Part shown: piece by piece, positions 42,021 through 51,008 of the stretch | Position numbering within the stretch: position 1 is the stretch's first letter | Layout: each line of letters begins with the position of its first letter | Origin: Variovorax sp. WS11 | GTDB taxonomy: Bacteria; Pseudomonadota; Gammaproteobacteria; Burkholderiales; Burkholderiaceae_C | DNA length: 64,000 nucleotides | Reading direction: 5' to 3' | NCBI RefSeq assembly: GCF_010499245.1 | Contig: NZ_JAAGOW010000005.1 | Location: 434,001-498,000 of the forward strand | Notes under the pieces: model-generated | The model's database searches: none | Seen by the model: only the letters and a program-made list of their open reading frames with translations | What the model was told of the DNA's origin: nothing | Translations under genes and position numbers: made by a program

Positions 42021-43571
42021 ATGACCGCTGTTGCCACCACTGCCGACACCACCCCTTCGCCGCTGATCCGGCTGCACGAGAACGACAACGTGCTGATCGC
42101 CCGCGCGCCCATCGCGCTGGGCCAGGCCGTGCCGGAGCTCGGCCTGCGCATGCGTGCGCAGGTGCCCGCCGGCCACAAGATCGCGGCACGCCGCATTGCC
42201 GCCGGCGACAAGGTCAAGAAGTACGACACCGTCATCGGCGCGGCCATGCGCGACATCGAGCCCGGCGAGCACGTGCACACGCACAACCTCGAGCTGGTCG
42301 ACTTCGACCGCGACCCGGGCTTCTGCGAGGACGTGCGCCCCGTCGACTACGTCCCCGAGGCCGAGCGCGCCACCTTCATGGGCATCGTGCGGCCCGACGG
42401 CAGCGTGGCCACGCGCAACTTCATCGGGCTGATCTCGTCGGTGAACTGCTCGGCCACCGTCATCAAGCAGATCGCGGCGCACTTCACGCCCGAGCGTCTG
42501 GCGCCATACCCGAATGTCGATGGGGTGGTGGCCTTCGCGCAGACCAGCGGCTGCGGCATGTCCTCTCCGAGCGAGCACTTCGACGTGCTGCGCCGGACGA
42601 TCGCCGGCTATGCCCGCCATCCGAACCTGGCCGGCGTCCTGATCGTGGGCCTCGGCTGCGAACGCAACCAGGTGGCCGATCTGGTTTCGTCGCAGGGACT
42701 GGAGCCCGGCCCGCACGTGCGGACCTTCGTCATGCAGGACACGGGCGGCACCCGCGCCACCATCGCCGCAGGCATCGCGGCCATCGAGTCCATGCTGCCG
42801 ACCGCGAACGACGTCAAGCGCGAGCCCGTCAGCGCCGCGCACCTGAAGATCGGTCTGGAATGCGGGGGTTCGGACGGCTTCTCCGGCATCACCGCCAACC
42901 CGGCGCTGGGCGCGGCGATGGACATCCTGGTGCGCCACGGCGGCACCGCCATCCTCTCGGAGACCCCGGAGATCCATGGCGTGGAGTTCATGCTGACGCG
43001 CCGCGCCGTCAGCCCGGCGGTGGGCCAGAAACTGCTCGACCGCCTCGCCTGGTGGGAAGCGTACACACGCGGCCACAACGGTCAGTTCAATGGCGTCGTG
43101 GGACCGGGCAATCAGGCCGGCGGCCTGGCCAACATCTTCGAGAAGTCGCTCGGGTCCGCGATGAAGGGCGGCACCACGCCGCTGCAGGCCGTGTACGAAT
43201 ACGCCGAGCCGATCGACAAGGCCGGCTTCGTGTTCATGGATTCGCCCGGCTACGACCCGGTGGCCTCGACCGGGCAGATCGCCAGCGGCGCGAACCTGAT
43301 CTGCTTCACCACCGGCCGCGGCTCGATGTTCGGCTCCAAGCCCTCGCCAACCCTCAAGCTGGCGAGCAACACGGCCATGTTCACCCGCCTCGAAGACGAC
43401 ATGGACATCAACTGCGGCCTCATCCTCGACGGCGAACTCGACGTGCAGCAGATGGGCGAGCGCATCTTCCAGCACATCCTGCGCGCCGCTTCGGGCGAGG
43501 CGACCAAGAGCGAGCTGCTGGGCCTGGGCGATCACGAGTTCGTGCCCTGGCACATGGGCATCGTGAGCTGA
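42021..43571 (+). CDS. UxaA/GarD-family sugar-acid dehydratase
   Basis: 516 residues. N-terminal SAF domain (residues about 15-100: LIRLHENDNVLIARAPIALG, then EHVHTHNLELV), then the large dehydratase domain with FVVAQTSGCGMS-like FAQTSGCGMSSPSEH, GLGCERNQV, LECGGSDGFSGITANPALG and FMDSPGYDPVASTGQIASGA. Cysteines C172-type, in GLGCERN and in LECGGSDG match the iron-binding residues of altronate/galactarate dehydratases. It removes water from an aldaric or aldonic acid such as galactarate or altronate; which one is not decidable. AGGAGATCCGC precedes the ATG. Confidence 0.88.
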   Translation: MTAVATTADTTPSPLIRLHENDNVLIARAPIALGQAVPELGLRMRAQVPAGHKIAARRIAAGDKVKKYDTVIGAAMRDIEPGEHVHTHNLELVDFDRDPGFCEDVRPVDYVPEAERATFMGIVRPDGSVATRNFIGLISSVNCSATVIKQIAAHFTPERLAPYPNVDGVVAFAQTSGCGMSSPSEHFDVLRRTIAGYARHPNLAGVLIVGLGCERNQVADLVSSQGLEPGPHVRTFVMQDTGGTRATIAAGIAAIESMLPTANDVKREPVSAAHLKIGLECGGSDGFSGITANPALGAAMDILVRHGGTAILSETPEIHGVEFMLTRRAVSPAVGQKLLDRLAWWEAYTRGHNGQFNGVVGPGNQAGGLANIFEKSLGSAMKGGTTPLQAVYEYAEPIDKAGFVFMDSPGYDPVASTGQIASGANLICFTTGRGSMFGSKPSPTLKLASNTAMFTRLEDDMDINCGLILDGELDVQQMGERIFQHILRAASGEATKSELLGLGDHEFVPWHMGIVS

Positions 43572-43609
43572 GCCTTCTTCGTGACCCGAACCACCGAATC
43601 CCGCACCCC

Positions 43610-45079
43610 ATGCCCCTGACGCTTTCCCGACCCGGCCTGCTGCGCAGCGCCAACTTCATTGCCGGCGAGTGGCGTGCCGCCACCGGCCGCACGCTCGACG
43701 TGACGGACCCCGCCACCGGCGCACGCATCGCCCAGGTGCCGGACAGCGGCGCCGACGAGGCGCGCAGCGCCGTCGATGCCGCGCACGCCGCGTTCGCGGG
43801 CTGGCGCAAGCTGCCGGCCAAGCAGCGCGCACAGATCATCAAGCGCTGGAACGACCTCGTGATGGCGAACCAGGACGACCTGGGCAAGCTGGTCTCGCGC
43901 GAGCAGGGCAAGCCGCTGGCCGAAGGCAAGGGCGAGATCGCCTACGCCGCCAGCTACATCGAGTGGTTCGCCGAGGAGGCGACACGCGCCAACGGCGAGC
44001 TCATTCCCGCGCCGCTGCCGGGGCGCCGCATGTTTGCGCTCCGGGAGCCGGTCGGCGTGGTCGCCGCGATCACGCCGTGGAACTTTCCGGCCGCGATGAT
44101 CGCGCGCAAGATCGCCCCCGCACTGGCCGCGGGCTGCACCGTGGTGTGCAAGCCGGCCGAGGACACGCCGCTGACCTCGCTGGCGCTGGTGGCGCTGGCC
44201 GAAGAGGCGGGCGTGCCGCCGGGTGTGCTCAACATCGTCACCGCCTCGCGCGAACGCACGCCCGAGGTGGTCGACGTCTGGCTGGACGATCCGCGCGTGC
44301 GCAAGATCACCTTCACCGGCTCGACGCCTGTGGGCAAGCACCTCGCGCGCCGTTCGGCCGACACGCTCAAGAAGCTGTCGCTGGAGCTGGGCGGCAATGC
44401 CCCCTTCATCGTGTTCGAGGATGCCGATCTCGATGCCGCGGTCGAAGGGCTGATGGCCGCCAAGTTCCGCAACGGCGGGCAGACCTGCGTGTGCCCCAAC
44501 CGCGTGTTCGTGCACGGCAGCGTGCATGACGCCTTCGCCGACAAGCTGGTCGCGCGCGTCGCCGCGCTCAAGGTCGGGCCCGCGACCGATCCGGCCTCGC
44601 AGATCGGGCCGATGATCAATGCGCGCGCGGTCGAGAAGATCGAGCGCCACGTCCGCGACGCGGTGGCGCGCGGCGCGCGCGTGCTCACCGGCGGCGAGCG
44701 CCTGGCGGCGCTGGGCCCCCACTACTACGCGCCGACGGTGCTCATCGACGCCGACGCCACGATGGCCTGCGCCTGCGAGGAAACCTTCGGCCCCGTGGCA
44801 CCGATCACGCGCTTCGACACCGAGGCGGAGGTGATCGCGCAGGCCAACGACACGCCCTTCGGACTGGCCGCCTACTTCTACTCGCAGGACGTGCGCCGCA
44901 TCTGGCGCGTGGCCGAGGCGCTGGAGACGGGCATCGTCGGCATCAACGAAGGCGCGCTGGCGGCCGAGGCGGCGCCCTTCGGCGGCGTGAAGGAGTCGGG
45001 CTATGGCCGCGAGGGGTCGGTCCACGGCCTGGACGACTACCTGCACACCAAGTACGTGTGCCAGGGCGGGCTGGATTGA
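43610..45079 (+). CDS. NAD(P)-dependent aldehyde dehydrogenase (succinate-semialdehyde / 2,5-dioxovalerate DH group)
   Basis: 489 residues. [40 protein letters not shown], catalytic base in [19 protein letters not shown] and nucleophile in [19 protein letters not shown] (two cysteines, the first being catalytic) are intact. The C-terminus [22 protein letters not shown] is typical of the GabD/DavD/KGSADH group. In the sugar-acid context, oxidation of 2,5-dioxovalerate or tartronate semialdehyde is plausible. No strong ribosome-binding site is seen. The stop overlaps an upstream ATG of the next gene (TGATG). Confidence 0.9.
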   Translation: MPLTLSRPGLLRSANFIAGEWRAATGRTLDVTDPATGARIAQVPDSGADEARSAVDAAHAAFAGWRKLPAKQRAQIIKRWNDLVMANQDDLGKLVSREQGKPLAEGKGEIAYAASYIEWFAEEATRANGELIPAPLPGRRMFALREPVGVVAAITPWNFPAAMIARKIAPALAAGCTVVCKPAEDTPLTSLALVALAEEAGVPPGVLNIVTASRERTPEVVDVWLDDPRVRKITFTGSTPVGKHLARRSADTLKKLSLELGGNAPFIVFEDADLDAAVEGLMAAKFRNGGQTCVCPNRVFVHGSVHDAFADKLVARVAALKVGPATDPASQIGPMINARAVEKIERHVRDAVARGARVLTGGERLAALGPHYYAPTVLIDADATMACACEETFGPVAPITRFDTEAEVIAQANDTPFGLAAYFYSQDVRRIWRVAEALETGIVGINEGALAAEAAPFGGVKESGYGREGSVHGLDDYLHTKYVCQGGLD

Positions 45080-45093
45080 TGGAGATGACGGTC

Positions 45094-45894
45094 ATGAACA
45101 ATTCATTCAAGCACGCACTGCTCAACAAGCAGCCGCAGGTCGGCCTGTGGCTGTCGATGGCGCAGCCCTACAGCGCGGAGGTCTGCGCGACCGCCGGCTT
45201 CCAGTGGCTGCTGATCGACGGCGAGCACGCCCCCAACGACGTGCGCAGCACCCTGGCGCAGCTGCAGGCGGTCGCGGCCTATCCCGGCCAGCCGGTCGTG
45301 CGTGCCGTGAGCGGCGACACCGCGCTGATCAAGCAGCTGCTCGACATCGGCGCCCAGAACCTGCTGGTGCCCATGGTCGACACCGCCGCGCAGGCGCGCG
45401 CGCTGGTCGCGGCCACGCGCTATCCGCCGGAGGGCGTGCGCGGCGTCGGCGCTGCCGTGGCACGGGCCTCGCGCTGGGGCGCGCGGCGCGACTACCTGGG
45501 CGCGGCCAACGACGAGGTCTGCCTGCTGGTGCAGGCCGAGACCGCCACCGCTCTCGACAACCTCGAAGAGATCTGCGCGGTGGACGGGGTGCACGGCGTG
45601 TTCATCGGCCCGGCCGACCTGGCGGCGTCGATGGGCCACCGCGGCGCGCCGGGGCATCCGGAGGTGCAGGCCGCCATCGACCGCGCGATCCGGACCATCG
45701 TTGCGAGCGGCAAGGCTGCCGGCACGCTGACGGCGGAGCTCGCGCTGGCACGCAGGTACCTCGAGCTCGGCGCCACCTTCGTGGCAGTCGGCATCGACGT
45801 CACCCTGCTCGCGCAGGCCGCGCGCCGCCTGGCCAGCGAATTCGGCCTCGGCACCGAGAGCGCGATGAGCGCCGCCGGCGCCTCCGCTTATTGA
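45094..45894 (+). CDS. HpcH/HpaI-family class II aldolase
   Basis: 266 residues. Starts from an ATG at 45094 with GGAG nine bases upstream; an in-frame ATG at 45079 overlaps the ALDH stop. Family marks: [32 protein letters not shown] (metal-ligand glutamate and histidine), [32 protein letters not shown] and [14 protein letters not shown]. These are the 2-keto-3-deoxyglucarate / 4-hydroxy-2-oxoheptanedioate aldolase features. It would split a 2-oxo-3-deoxy acid, the product of the UxaA-type dehydratase, to pyruvate and an aldehyde oxidised by the ALDH. Confidence 0.92.
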   Translation: MNNSFKHALLNKQPQVGLWLSMAQPYSAEVCATAGFQWLLIDGEHAPNDVRSTLAQLQAVAAYPGQPVVRAVSGDTALIKQLLDIGAQNLLVPMVDTAAQARALVAATRYPPEGVRGVGAAVARASRWGARRDYLGAANDEVCLLVQAETATALDNLEEICAVDGVHGVFIGPADLAASMGHRGAPGHPEVQAAIDRAIRTIVASGKAAGTLTAELALARRYLELGATFVAVGIDVTLLAQAARRLASEFGLGTESAMSAAGASAY

Positions 45895-45916
45895 ACATTG
45901 CCACCCGCGGCGCGCA

Positions 45917-47080
45917 TCAAGGGGCTCGCGACTCCTTGAAGACGCGGCGCGCCAGCGTGGAACGGTGCAGCTCCGAGGCGCCGTCGTAGATGCGGAAGGG
46001 GCGCATCTCGCGCAGGATCATCGAGACCGGCGCGTCTTCGGACATGCCGAGCGCCCCCATGATCTGCGCGGCGCGATCCGCCACCCGTCCCACCGCTTCC
46101 GACACGAACACCTTCACCATGGCCGATTCGTGCTTGATGCTTTCGTTGGCGTCGAGCTTCGCGGCGGCGTGCCAGGTCATCAGGCGTGCGGCATGCAGGT
46201 CGATGTGCGAATCCGCCACCATTGCCTGCACCTGCTGCAGCTGCGCCAGGGGCTGCCCGAAGGAGCTTCTGCGCTTCGCGTAGTCCTGCGCCAGCGACAT
46301 CGCACGCGAGGCGCGCCCGATGAATCGCATGCAGTGCGACAGGCGTGCCGGTTCGAGCCGGATCTGCGCGTAGGCGAAGCCCCGGCCCACCTCGCCCAGC
46401 ACCGCGTCGTCGCCGACGAAGCAGTCCTGGAGCTCGATCTCGCCGTGGCCGCCGATCTGGAAACCGTCGATGCTGGCGATGTTGCGCACCACGCGGTAGC
46501 CGGGGTTGTCGGCATCGACGATGAAGATCGTCGCGCCCTCGCCCGTCCTGGCCAGCACCAGCGCGAACGAGGCGCCGACCGCGCCGCTGATGAACCACTT
46601 GCGCCCGGAGATCGACCATCCGCTGGGGCGGCGCTCGGCCACGGTCTGCAGCATCGATGGGTCGGAACCCGCGCCCGGCTCGGGTTCGGTCATCGCGAAG
46701 CAGGACCTCGTCTCGCCGCGTGCCAGCGGCGCGAGGTAGCGCTGTTGCTGCGCCGGCGAGCCGTCGGTCAGCAAGTTGATCATGTTCGGCTGGTCCGGCG
46801 GCGCGCAGTTCATCGCCAGCGGCGCGAGAAAGCTGCGGCCCGCCTCTTCGAGGATCACCGAGCGGTCGCGCCAGGACAAGCCCAGGCCGCCCCAGGCCGC
46901 CGGGAGCTGCGGCCCGTAGATGCCCGCCTCCCTGGCCTTGGCGCGCAACAGATGGGTCGTCTCTTCGAGGGCGTTCAGGTCGTGCGCGAGCGCCGGGCTC
47001 TCGCGCGGGATGGCCTCCTCATCGACGAAGCGCTGCACCGCCTCGCGCAGGACGGGAAGCCGATCGCTGTAGCCGAACAT
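45917..47080 (-). CDS. Acyl-CoA dehydrogenase family protein
   Basis: 387 residues, FAD dependent. MTEPEPGAGSDPSMLQTVAE and WSISGRKWFISGAVG form the FAD/substrate region; the C-terminal RIYDGASELHRSTLARRVF carries Asp where medium-chain enzymes have catalytic Glu (IYEGT). Asp in this position is usual in some ACAD11-like and phosphotransferase-linked relatives, so activity may be on unusual acyl-CoAs. It starts nine bases after the other acyl-CoA dehydrogenase and forms an operon with it and the Bug gene. Confidence 0.9.
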   Translation of the reverse strand: MFGYSDRLPVLREAVQRFVDEEAIPRESPALAHDLNALEETTHLLRAKAREAGIYGPQLPAAWGGLGLSWRDRSVILEEAGRSFLAPLAMNCAPPDQPNMINLLTDGSPAQQQRYLAPLARGETRSCFAMTEPEPGAGSDPSMLQTVAERRPSGWSISGRKWFISGAVGASFALVLARTGEGATIFIVDADNPGYRVVRNIASIDGFQIGGHGEIELQDCFVGDDAVLGEVGRGFAYAQIRLEPARLSHCMRFIGRASRAMSLAQDYAKRRSSFGQPLAQLQQVQAMVADSHIDLHAARLMTWHAAAKLDANESIKHESAMVKVFVSEAVGRVADRAAQIMGALGMSEDAPVSMILREMRPFRIYDGASELHRSTLARRVFKESRAP

Positions 47081-47089
47081 GCCGGCGCC

Positions 47090-48250
47090 TCAGCCGCCGT
47101 ACCCGGCTTGCGCCAGAGTACGTTTGGCGATGTTGAGCTGGTGGATCTGGCTCGTGCCTTCGTAGAGCCGGAACAGCCGCACGTCGCGGTAGAAGCGCTC
47201 CATGCCGTGATCCGCGATGTAGCCGTAGCCGCCCAGCATCTGCACGCAGCGGTCGGCCACGCGGCCGCACATCTCGGAGGCGAAGTACTTGCAGATCGAC
47301 GCCTCCATCGTCACGTCGATCCCCTCGTCGCGCTTGCGCGCGGTGTCCAGCACCAGCGCCCGGGCGGCATGGATCTCGGTCTGGCTGTCGGCGATCAGGG
47401 CCTGGACCAGCTGGAAGCTGGCGAGCGCCTGGCCGAACTGCTTGCGCGTGGCCACGAAGGTCACCGCGTCTTCCAGCATGCGGATCGCCGGCCCGATGCA
47501 CAGGGCGGCCAGGTGGATGCGCTGCTTGTTGAGCACCTTCATCGCGGTCTTGAAGCCCTGGCCCTCGCGGCCGCCGATGACGTTCTCCGCCGGCACGATG
47601 CAGTTGTCCATGTGCACCTCGGACACCGGCGAGCCGGCCTGGCCCATCTTCTTGTAGGCCGGGCCGGTGCTGAGCCCCGGCATGCCGCGCTCGACCAGGA
47701 AGGCCGTGACGCCGCGCGCCGACAGGTCTGCAGGGTCGGTGCGTGCCATCACCGTGAACAGGCCTGCGATCGGCGCGTTGGTGATGAAGCACTTGGTGCC
47801 GTTCAGCACGTAGTGCTCGCCTTCGCGCTGTGCCGAGCTGCGCAGCGAGACGGCATCCGAACCGGCTTCCGGCTCCGTCAGGGCGAAGGCACCGGTGAGC
47901 TCGCCGCTGGCGAGCCGGGGGAGGTAGCGCCTTTTCTGCGCCTCGGTGCCATCGGCCACCAGGGCCTCGGAACCGATGCCGGTGTTGGTGCCGACTCGGG
48001 CCCGGAACGCCACCGAACACTGCGACAGCTCCAGCGCGGCCAGCACCAGCTCTTCGGTCGTCATGCCCGCGCCGCCATAGGCTTCGGGGATCGACCAGCC
48101 GAACAGGCCTTGTGCTGCCATGTCGGCCACGAGGTCGGCGGGCACCTCGTCGGCCTCGGCCACGCGCGCCTCGTTCGGGACCAGCCGCTCGCGCACGTAG
48201 CGGCGAAGGCTGCTCAGGAATTGCTCGAAGGCTTGGGGATCACGCTGCAT
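47090..48250 (-). CDS. Acyl-CoA dehydrogenase family protein
   Basis: 386 residues. FALTEPEAGSDAVSLRSSAQ, YVLNGTKCFITNAPIAGLF, ATRKQFGQALASFQLVQALI and YRDVRLFRLYEGTSQIHQLN show a standard short/medium-chain acyl-CoA dehydrogenase with the catalytic Glu in YEGT and the glycine-rich MLGGYGY loop. The ATG at 48250 gives MQRDPQAFEQFL. It pairs with the divergent-sequence dehydrogenase at 45917, perhaps as alternative specificities or a hetero-oligomer, and follows the Bug gene by 14 bases. Confidence 0.92.
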   Translation of the reverse strand: MQRDPQAFEQFLSSLRRYVRERLVPNEARVAEADEVPADLVADMAAQGLFGWSIPEAYGGAGMTTEELVLAALELSQCSVAFRARVGTNTGIGSEALVADGTEAQKRRYLPRLASGELTGAFALTEPEAGSDAVSLRSSAQREGEHYVLNGTKCFITNAPIAGLFTVMARTDPADLSARGVTAFLVERGMPGLSTGPAYKKMGQAGSPVSEVHMDNCIVPAENVIGGREGQGFKTAMKVLNKQRIHLAALCIGPAIRMLEDAVTFVATRKQFGQALASFQLVQALIADSQTEIHAARALVLDTARKRDEGIDVTMEASICKYFASEMCGRVADRCVQMLGGYGYIADHGMERFYRDVRLFRLYEGTSQIHQLNIAKRTLAQAGYGG

Positions 48251-48264
48251 GTCTCGCTCCTCGA

Positions 48265-49233
48265 TCAGTCCAGCTTCGTGCCGGTGGATTTGACCAGCGC
48301 CGCCCAAGAGGCCGTCTCGGTCTTGATCACCGCGGCGAACTGCGCCGGCGTGTTGCCGACCGGCTCGGCGCCCAGGTCGATCAGGCGCTTGCGGAAGTCC
48401 GGCTTGGCCAAGACCTTCGTCGCGGCGGCGTGCAGGCGCTCGACGATGTCCGGCGGCGTGGCGGCGGGCACCATCAGGCCCTTCCATGCGCCGAAGGCGA
48501 AGCCCTTGACGCCGGACTCCACAACGGTCGGGACGTCGGGTGCAGCCGTGGCCCGCTTGTCGGTGGAAACGGCCAGCGCCCTGAGCTTGCCCGACTGCAC
48601 ATGGGGCCAGAGGGCCGGCATGTTGTCGATCATCATCGCGATCTGTCCGGCGAGCAGGTCGTTCAGCGCCGGGCCCGTGCCCTTGTACGGAACGTGGACC
48701 ATCGTGGTGCCGGTGAGCTGATTGAACCATTCGCCCGCCAGGTGCGCCGGGCTGCCGTTGCCCGGCGAGCCGAAGCTGACCTCGGTCGGCCTGGACTTGG
48801 CGTAGGCGATGAACTCGGGCACCGTCTTCGCCGGGATCTTCGGGTTGATCGCCATCAGGTTCGGTTCCTGGATCAGCAGAGTCACCGGCCGCAGGTCCTT
48901 GGCCGGGTCGTAGGGCATCCTGGCGTAGAGGCTCGGGTTGATGACGGTCGGGCCCGCGGCGGCGATCAGCAGCGTGTAGCCGTCGGGCGGCGCCTTGGCG
49001 ACGAAGTCACCGCCGATGTTGCCGCCGGCCCCGGCCTTGTTCTCGACGATGACCGGCTGCCCCAGCTCGGGACGCAAGGCCTCGGCGAGCAGCCGGGCGA
49101 GCACGTCGGTGGAGCCACCGGGCGCAAAGGGCACGATGAGTCGAATCGGCTTGGCCGGATAGCCCGGCTCGGCGTGCACGGCGGAAGCCAACGCCAGCAG
49201 GCTGGCGGCGGCCATCAGGAACATCTTGCGCAT
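48265..49233 (-). CDS. Bug/TctC-family periplasmic solute receptor
   Basis: 322 residues. Signal peptide FLMAAASLLALASAVHA, mature start EPGYPAKPIRLIVPFAPGGS. Motifs QPVIVENKAGAGGNIGGDFV, PPDGYTLLIAAAG and MVHVPYKGTGPALNDLLAGQ. First gene of the minus-strand Bug-ACAD-ACAD operon, divergent from tandem IclR regulators across 153 bases. Ligand probably a fatty or dicarboxylic acid activated to CoA; the CoA-transferase at 51009 may be the activating enzyme. Confidence 0.93.
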   Translation of the reverse strand: MRKMFLMAAASLLALASAVHAEPGYPAKPIRLIVPFAPGGSTDVLARLLAEALRPELGQPVIVENKAGAGGNIGGDFVAKAPPDGYTLLIAAAGPTVINPSLYARMPYDPAKDLRPVTLLIQEPNLMAINPKIPAKTVPEFIAYAKSRPTEVSFGSPGNGSPAHLAGEWFNQLTGTTMVHVPYKGTGPALNDLLAGQIAMMIDNMPALWPHVQSGKLRALAVSTDKRATAAPDVPTVVESGVKGFAFGAWKGLMVPAATPPDIVERLHAAATKVLAKPDFRKRLIDLGAEPVGNTPAQFAAVIKTETASWAALVKSTGTKLD

Positions 49234-49302
49234 GGGGGTCTCCAGGAAATTTCGTGTGGAATCGGTGGGCGCTGCAAGCCCTGAAGACTACCGATGGGCA
49301 TG

Positions 49303-49325
49303 ACATATGGAAAACCATGTTTCTC
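49303..49325. promoter_or_regulatory. Candidate IclR operator in the divergent region
   Basis: ATGG-AAAA-CCAT (49307-49318) is a perfect inverted repeat, extended imperfectly to ACAT...ATGT, in an A+T-rich stretch between starts at 49233 (minus) and 49387 (plus). IclR-family proteins recognise short palindromes with TGGAAA/TTTCCA-type arms. Symmetry is seen; binding is inferred. Confidence 0.4.
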
Positions 49326-49386
49326 TATCTTGAACGCCGGCATGCGTCGCGGGACGTAGCATCCAAGGCGCAACCAAGGCCCTGAC

Positions 49387-50157
49387 ATGCCCACCGCCCG
49401 CCACCCCGACCCCGACTTCGCGACCACGCTGCAGCACGGCCTGCAGGTCCTGCACTGCTTCACCGTCGGCGAACCCGCACTCGGCAACAAGGAGCTCGCG
49501 GAGCGCACGGGCCTGTCGAAGGCGACCATCTCGAGGCTGACCTACACCCTGGCCGCGCGCGGCCTCGTGGTCTTCGATGCGCACCTGCGGCGCTATCGCC
49601 TGGGCTCCACGGCGCTCACGATCGGCTATCCGCTGATGGCCAGCCTGCGCATCCGGCAAGTCGCGCGCTCGCGCATGAAGCAGCTGGCCGACGAAGTGGG
49701 CGGCTCGGTGTCGCTGGGCATGCGGGACCGCACGCGCATGGTCTACGTCGAGACCAGCCGCGGGCACGACCTCAGCGCATGGCGGCCCGATATCGGGGCG
49801 GCCATCCCGATGCTGCCCACGGCGATGGGCCGCAGCTGGCTCGCGCAGGCGCCGCAGGGACTGCGCGAAGAAGTCCTGGCGCAGATCGAGGCGTCGGAAC
49901 CCGGCCAGGTGCAGTCGTACGGCGCCGACCTGATCCAGGCGCAGGCCGATCTGAAGCGAAAGGGCTTCTGCATCTCCCGCGGCGCGTGGCGCAGCGACGT
50001 GCAGGCGGTCGCCGTGCCGATCCTGATCCCCCAGGATGGCGAGACGCTGGTTCTCAACTGCGGCGTGCTCACCGCGCGGCTCGCACCACGTCAGCTCGAG
50101 CAGCGCATCGGGCCCCGCCTGGTCGAGCTGGCGCGCAGCGTGGAGGCCGACCTGTGA
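49387..50157 (+). CDS. IclR-family transcriptional regulator, first of a tandem pair
   Basis: 256 residues. N-terminal winged HTH FATTLQHGLQVLHCFTVGEP and LAERTGLSKATISRLTYTLA; C-terminal effector domain ending ALAPRQLEQRIGPRLVE-like. It overlaps the following paralogue as GTGA. Divergent from the Bug/ACAD operon, so it probably controls those genes. About half of its residues match the second IclR protein by eye. Confidence 0.92.
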   Translation: MPTARHPDPDFATTLQHGLQVLHCFTVGEPALGNKELAERTGLSKATISRLTYTLAARGLVVFDAHLRRYRLGSTALTIGYPLMASLRIRQVARSRMKQLADEVGGSVSLGMRDRTRMVYVETSRGHDLSAWRPDIGAAIPMLPTAMGRSWLAQAPQGLREEVLAQIEASEPGQVQSYGADLIQAQADLKRKGFCISRGAWRSDVQAVAVPILIPQDGETLVLNCGVLTARLAPRQLEQRIGPRLVELARSVEADL

Positions 50158-50933
50158 ACGAGACCGACGACAAGGACCGGCAGTTCGCCACCACGCTCGC
50201 CAGCGGCATCGACCTGCTGCTGTGCTTTCACGCCGGCGAGCCGAGCCTGGCCAACAAGGACTTTGCGGAACGCACGGGCCTCTCCAGGCCCACCGTGGCC
50301 CGCCTGACGCACACGCTGACGCTGCTGGGCTACCTGCGGCGGGACACTGCCACGGCCCGATACCGGCTCGGTGCCGCGGTGCTGGGCCTGAGCCACCCCC
50401 TGCTGGCCAGCATGCGCATCCGACCGATTGCGCGGCCGATGATGGAAACCCTGGCGCGCGAGATCGAGGGCGCCGTCTCGCTGGGCCTGCGGCACCGCAT
50501 CCACATGGTCTACGTCGAGACCGCGCGGGACAGCGAGGATTTCGTGGTGACGCCCGACATCGGCGCGCCGATCCCGATGCTGGCCACGGCCATGGGCCGC
50601 GCCTGGCTGGCCCGCGCCACGGCCGAAGACCGCCGTTCGCTGCTGAACCAGATACGGGTCGCCGCGCCGGCCGAGTTCGAGCGCTACGCCGAGGCAGTGA
50701 CCCTGGCCCGCGAGGAACTGGCCAGCGACGGCTTCTGCAGCGCACGGGCCGACTGGCAGCCCAACCGCCATGGCTTTGCCGTGCCGCTGCAGGGGTGGGT
50801 GGATGGCACGCAGTTCGTGCTGAACTGCGCGGTGGCGTCCAAGCGCGGCGGCTTTGCGCAGATGCGCCGGGAGATCGGGCCGCGGCTCGTCACGCTGGCG
50901 CACAGCGTCGAGTTCGCGCTGGGCCTGCGGTAG
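50154..50933 (+). CDS. IclR-family transcriptional regulator, second of a tandem pair
   Basis: 259 residues. GTG start at 50154 overlaps the first gene's stop (GTGA) behind GGAGG, so translation is coupled. HTH FATTLASGIDLLLCFHAGEP and FAERTGLSRPTVARLTHTLT; effector domain with MVYVETARDSEDFVVTPDIG. Nearly every structural element of the upstream paralogue is shared. Co-expression of two paralogues in one transcript suggests either a heterodimer or two effector specificities for one regulon. Confidence 0.92.
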   Translation: MNETDDKDRQFATTLASGIDLLLCFHAGEPSLANKDFAERTGLSRPTVARLTHTLTLLGYLRRDTATARYRLGAAVLGLSHPLLASMRIRPIARPMMETLAREIEGAVSLGLRHRIHMVYVETARDSEDFVVTPDIGAPIPMLATAMGRAWLARATAEDRRSLLNQIRVAAPAEFERYAEAVTLAREELASDGFCSARADWQPNRHGFAVPLQGWVDGTQFVLNCAVASKRGGFAQMRREIGPRLVTLAHSVEFALGLR

Positions 50934-51008
50934 CCACGATCGTTCTGGCGTTCAGGATATCGAAACACGAGTTGCGGCAAATGGACCGCTGCAACGAGAC
51001 TTCGAACC

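Noticed and set aside
45965-48721. 918-codon plus-strand frame opposite two acyl-CoA dehydrogenases
   Set aside because: Low-complexity antisense translation with no recognisable domain; minus-strand genes show full catalytic motifs.
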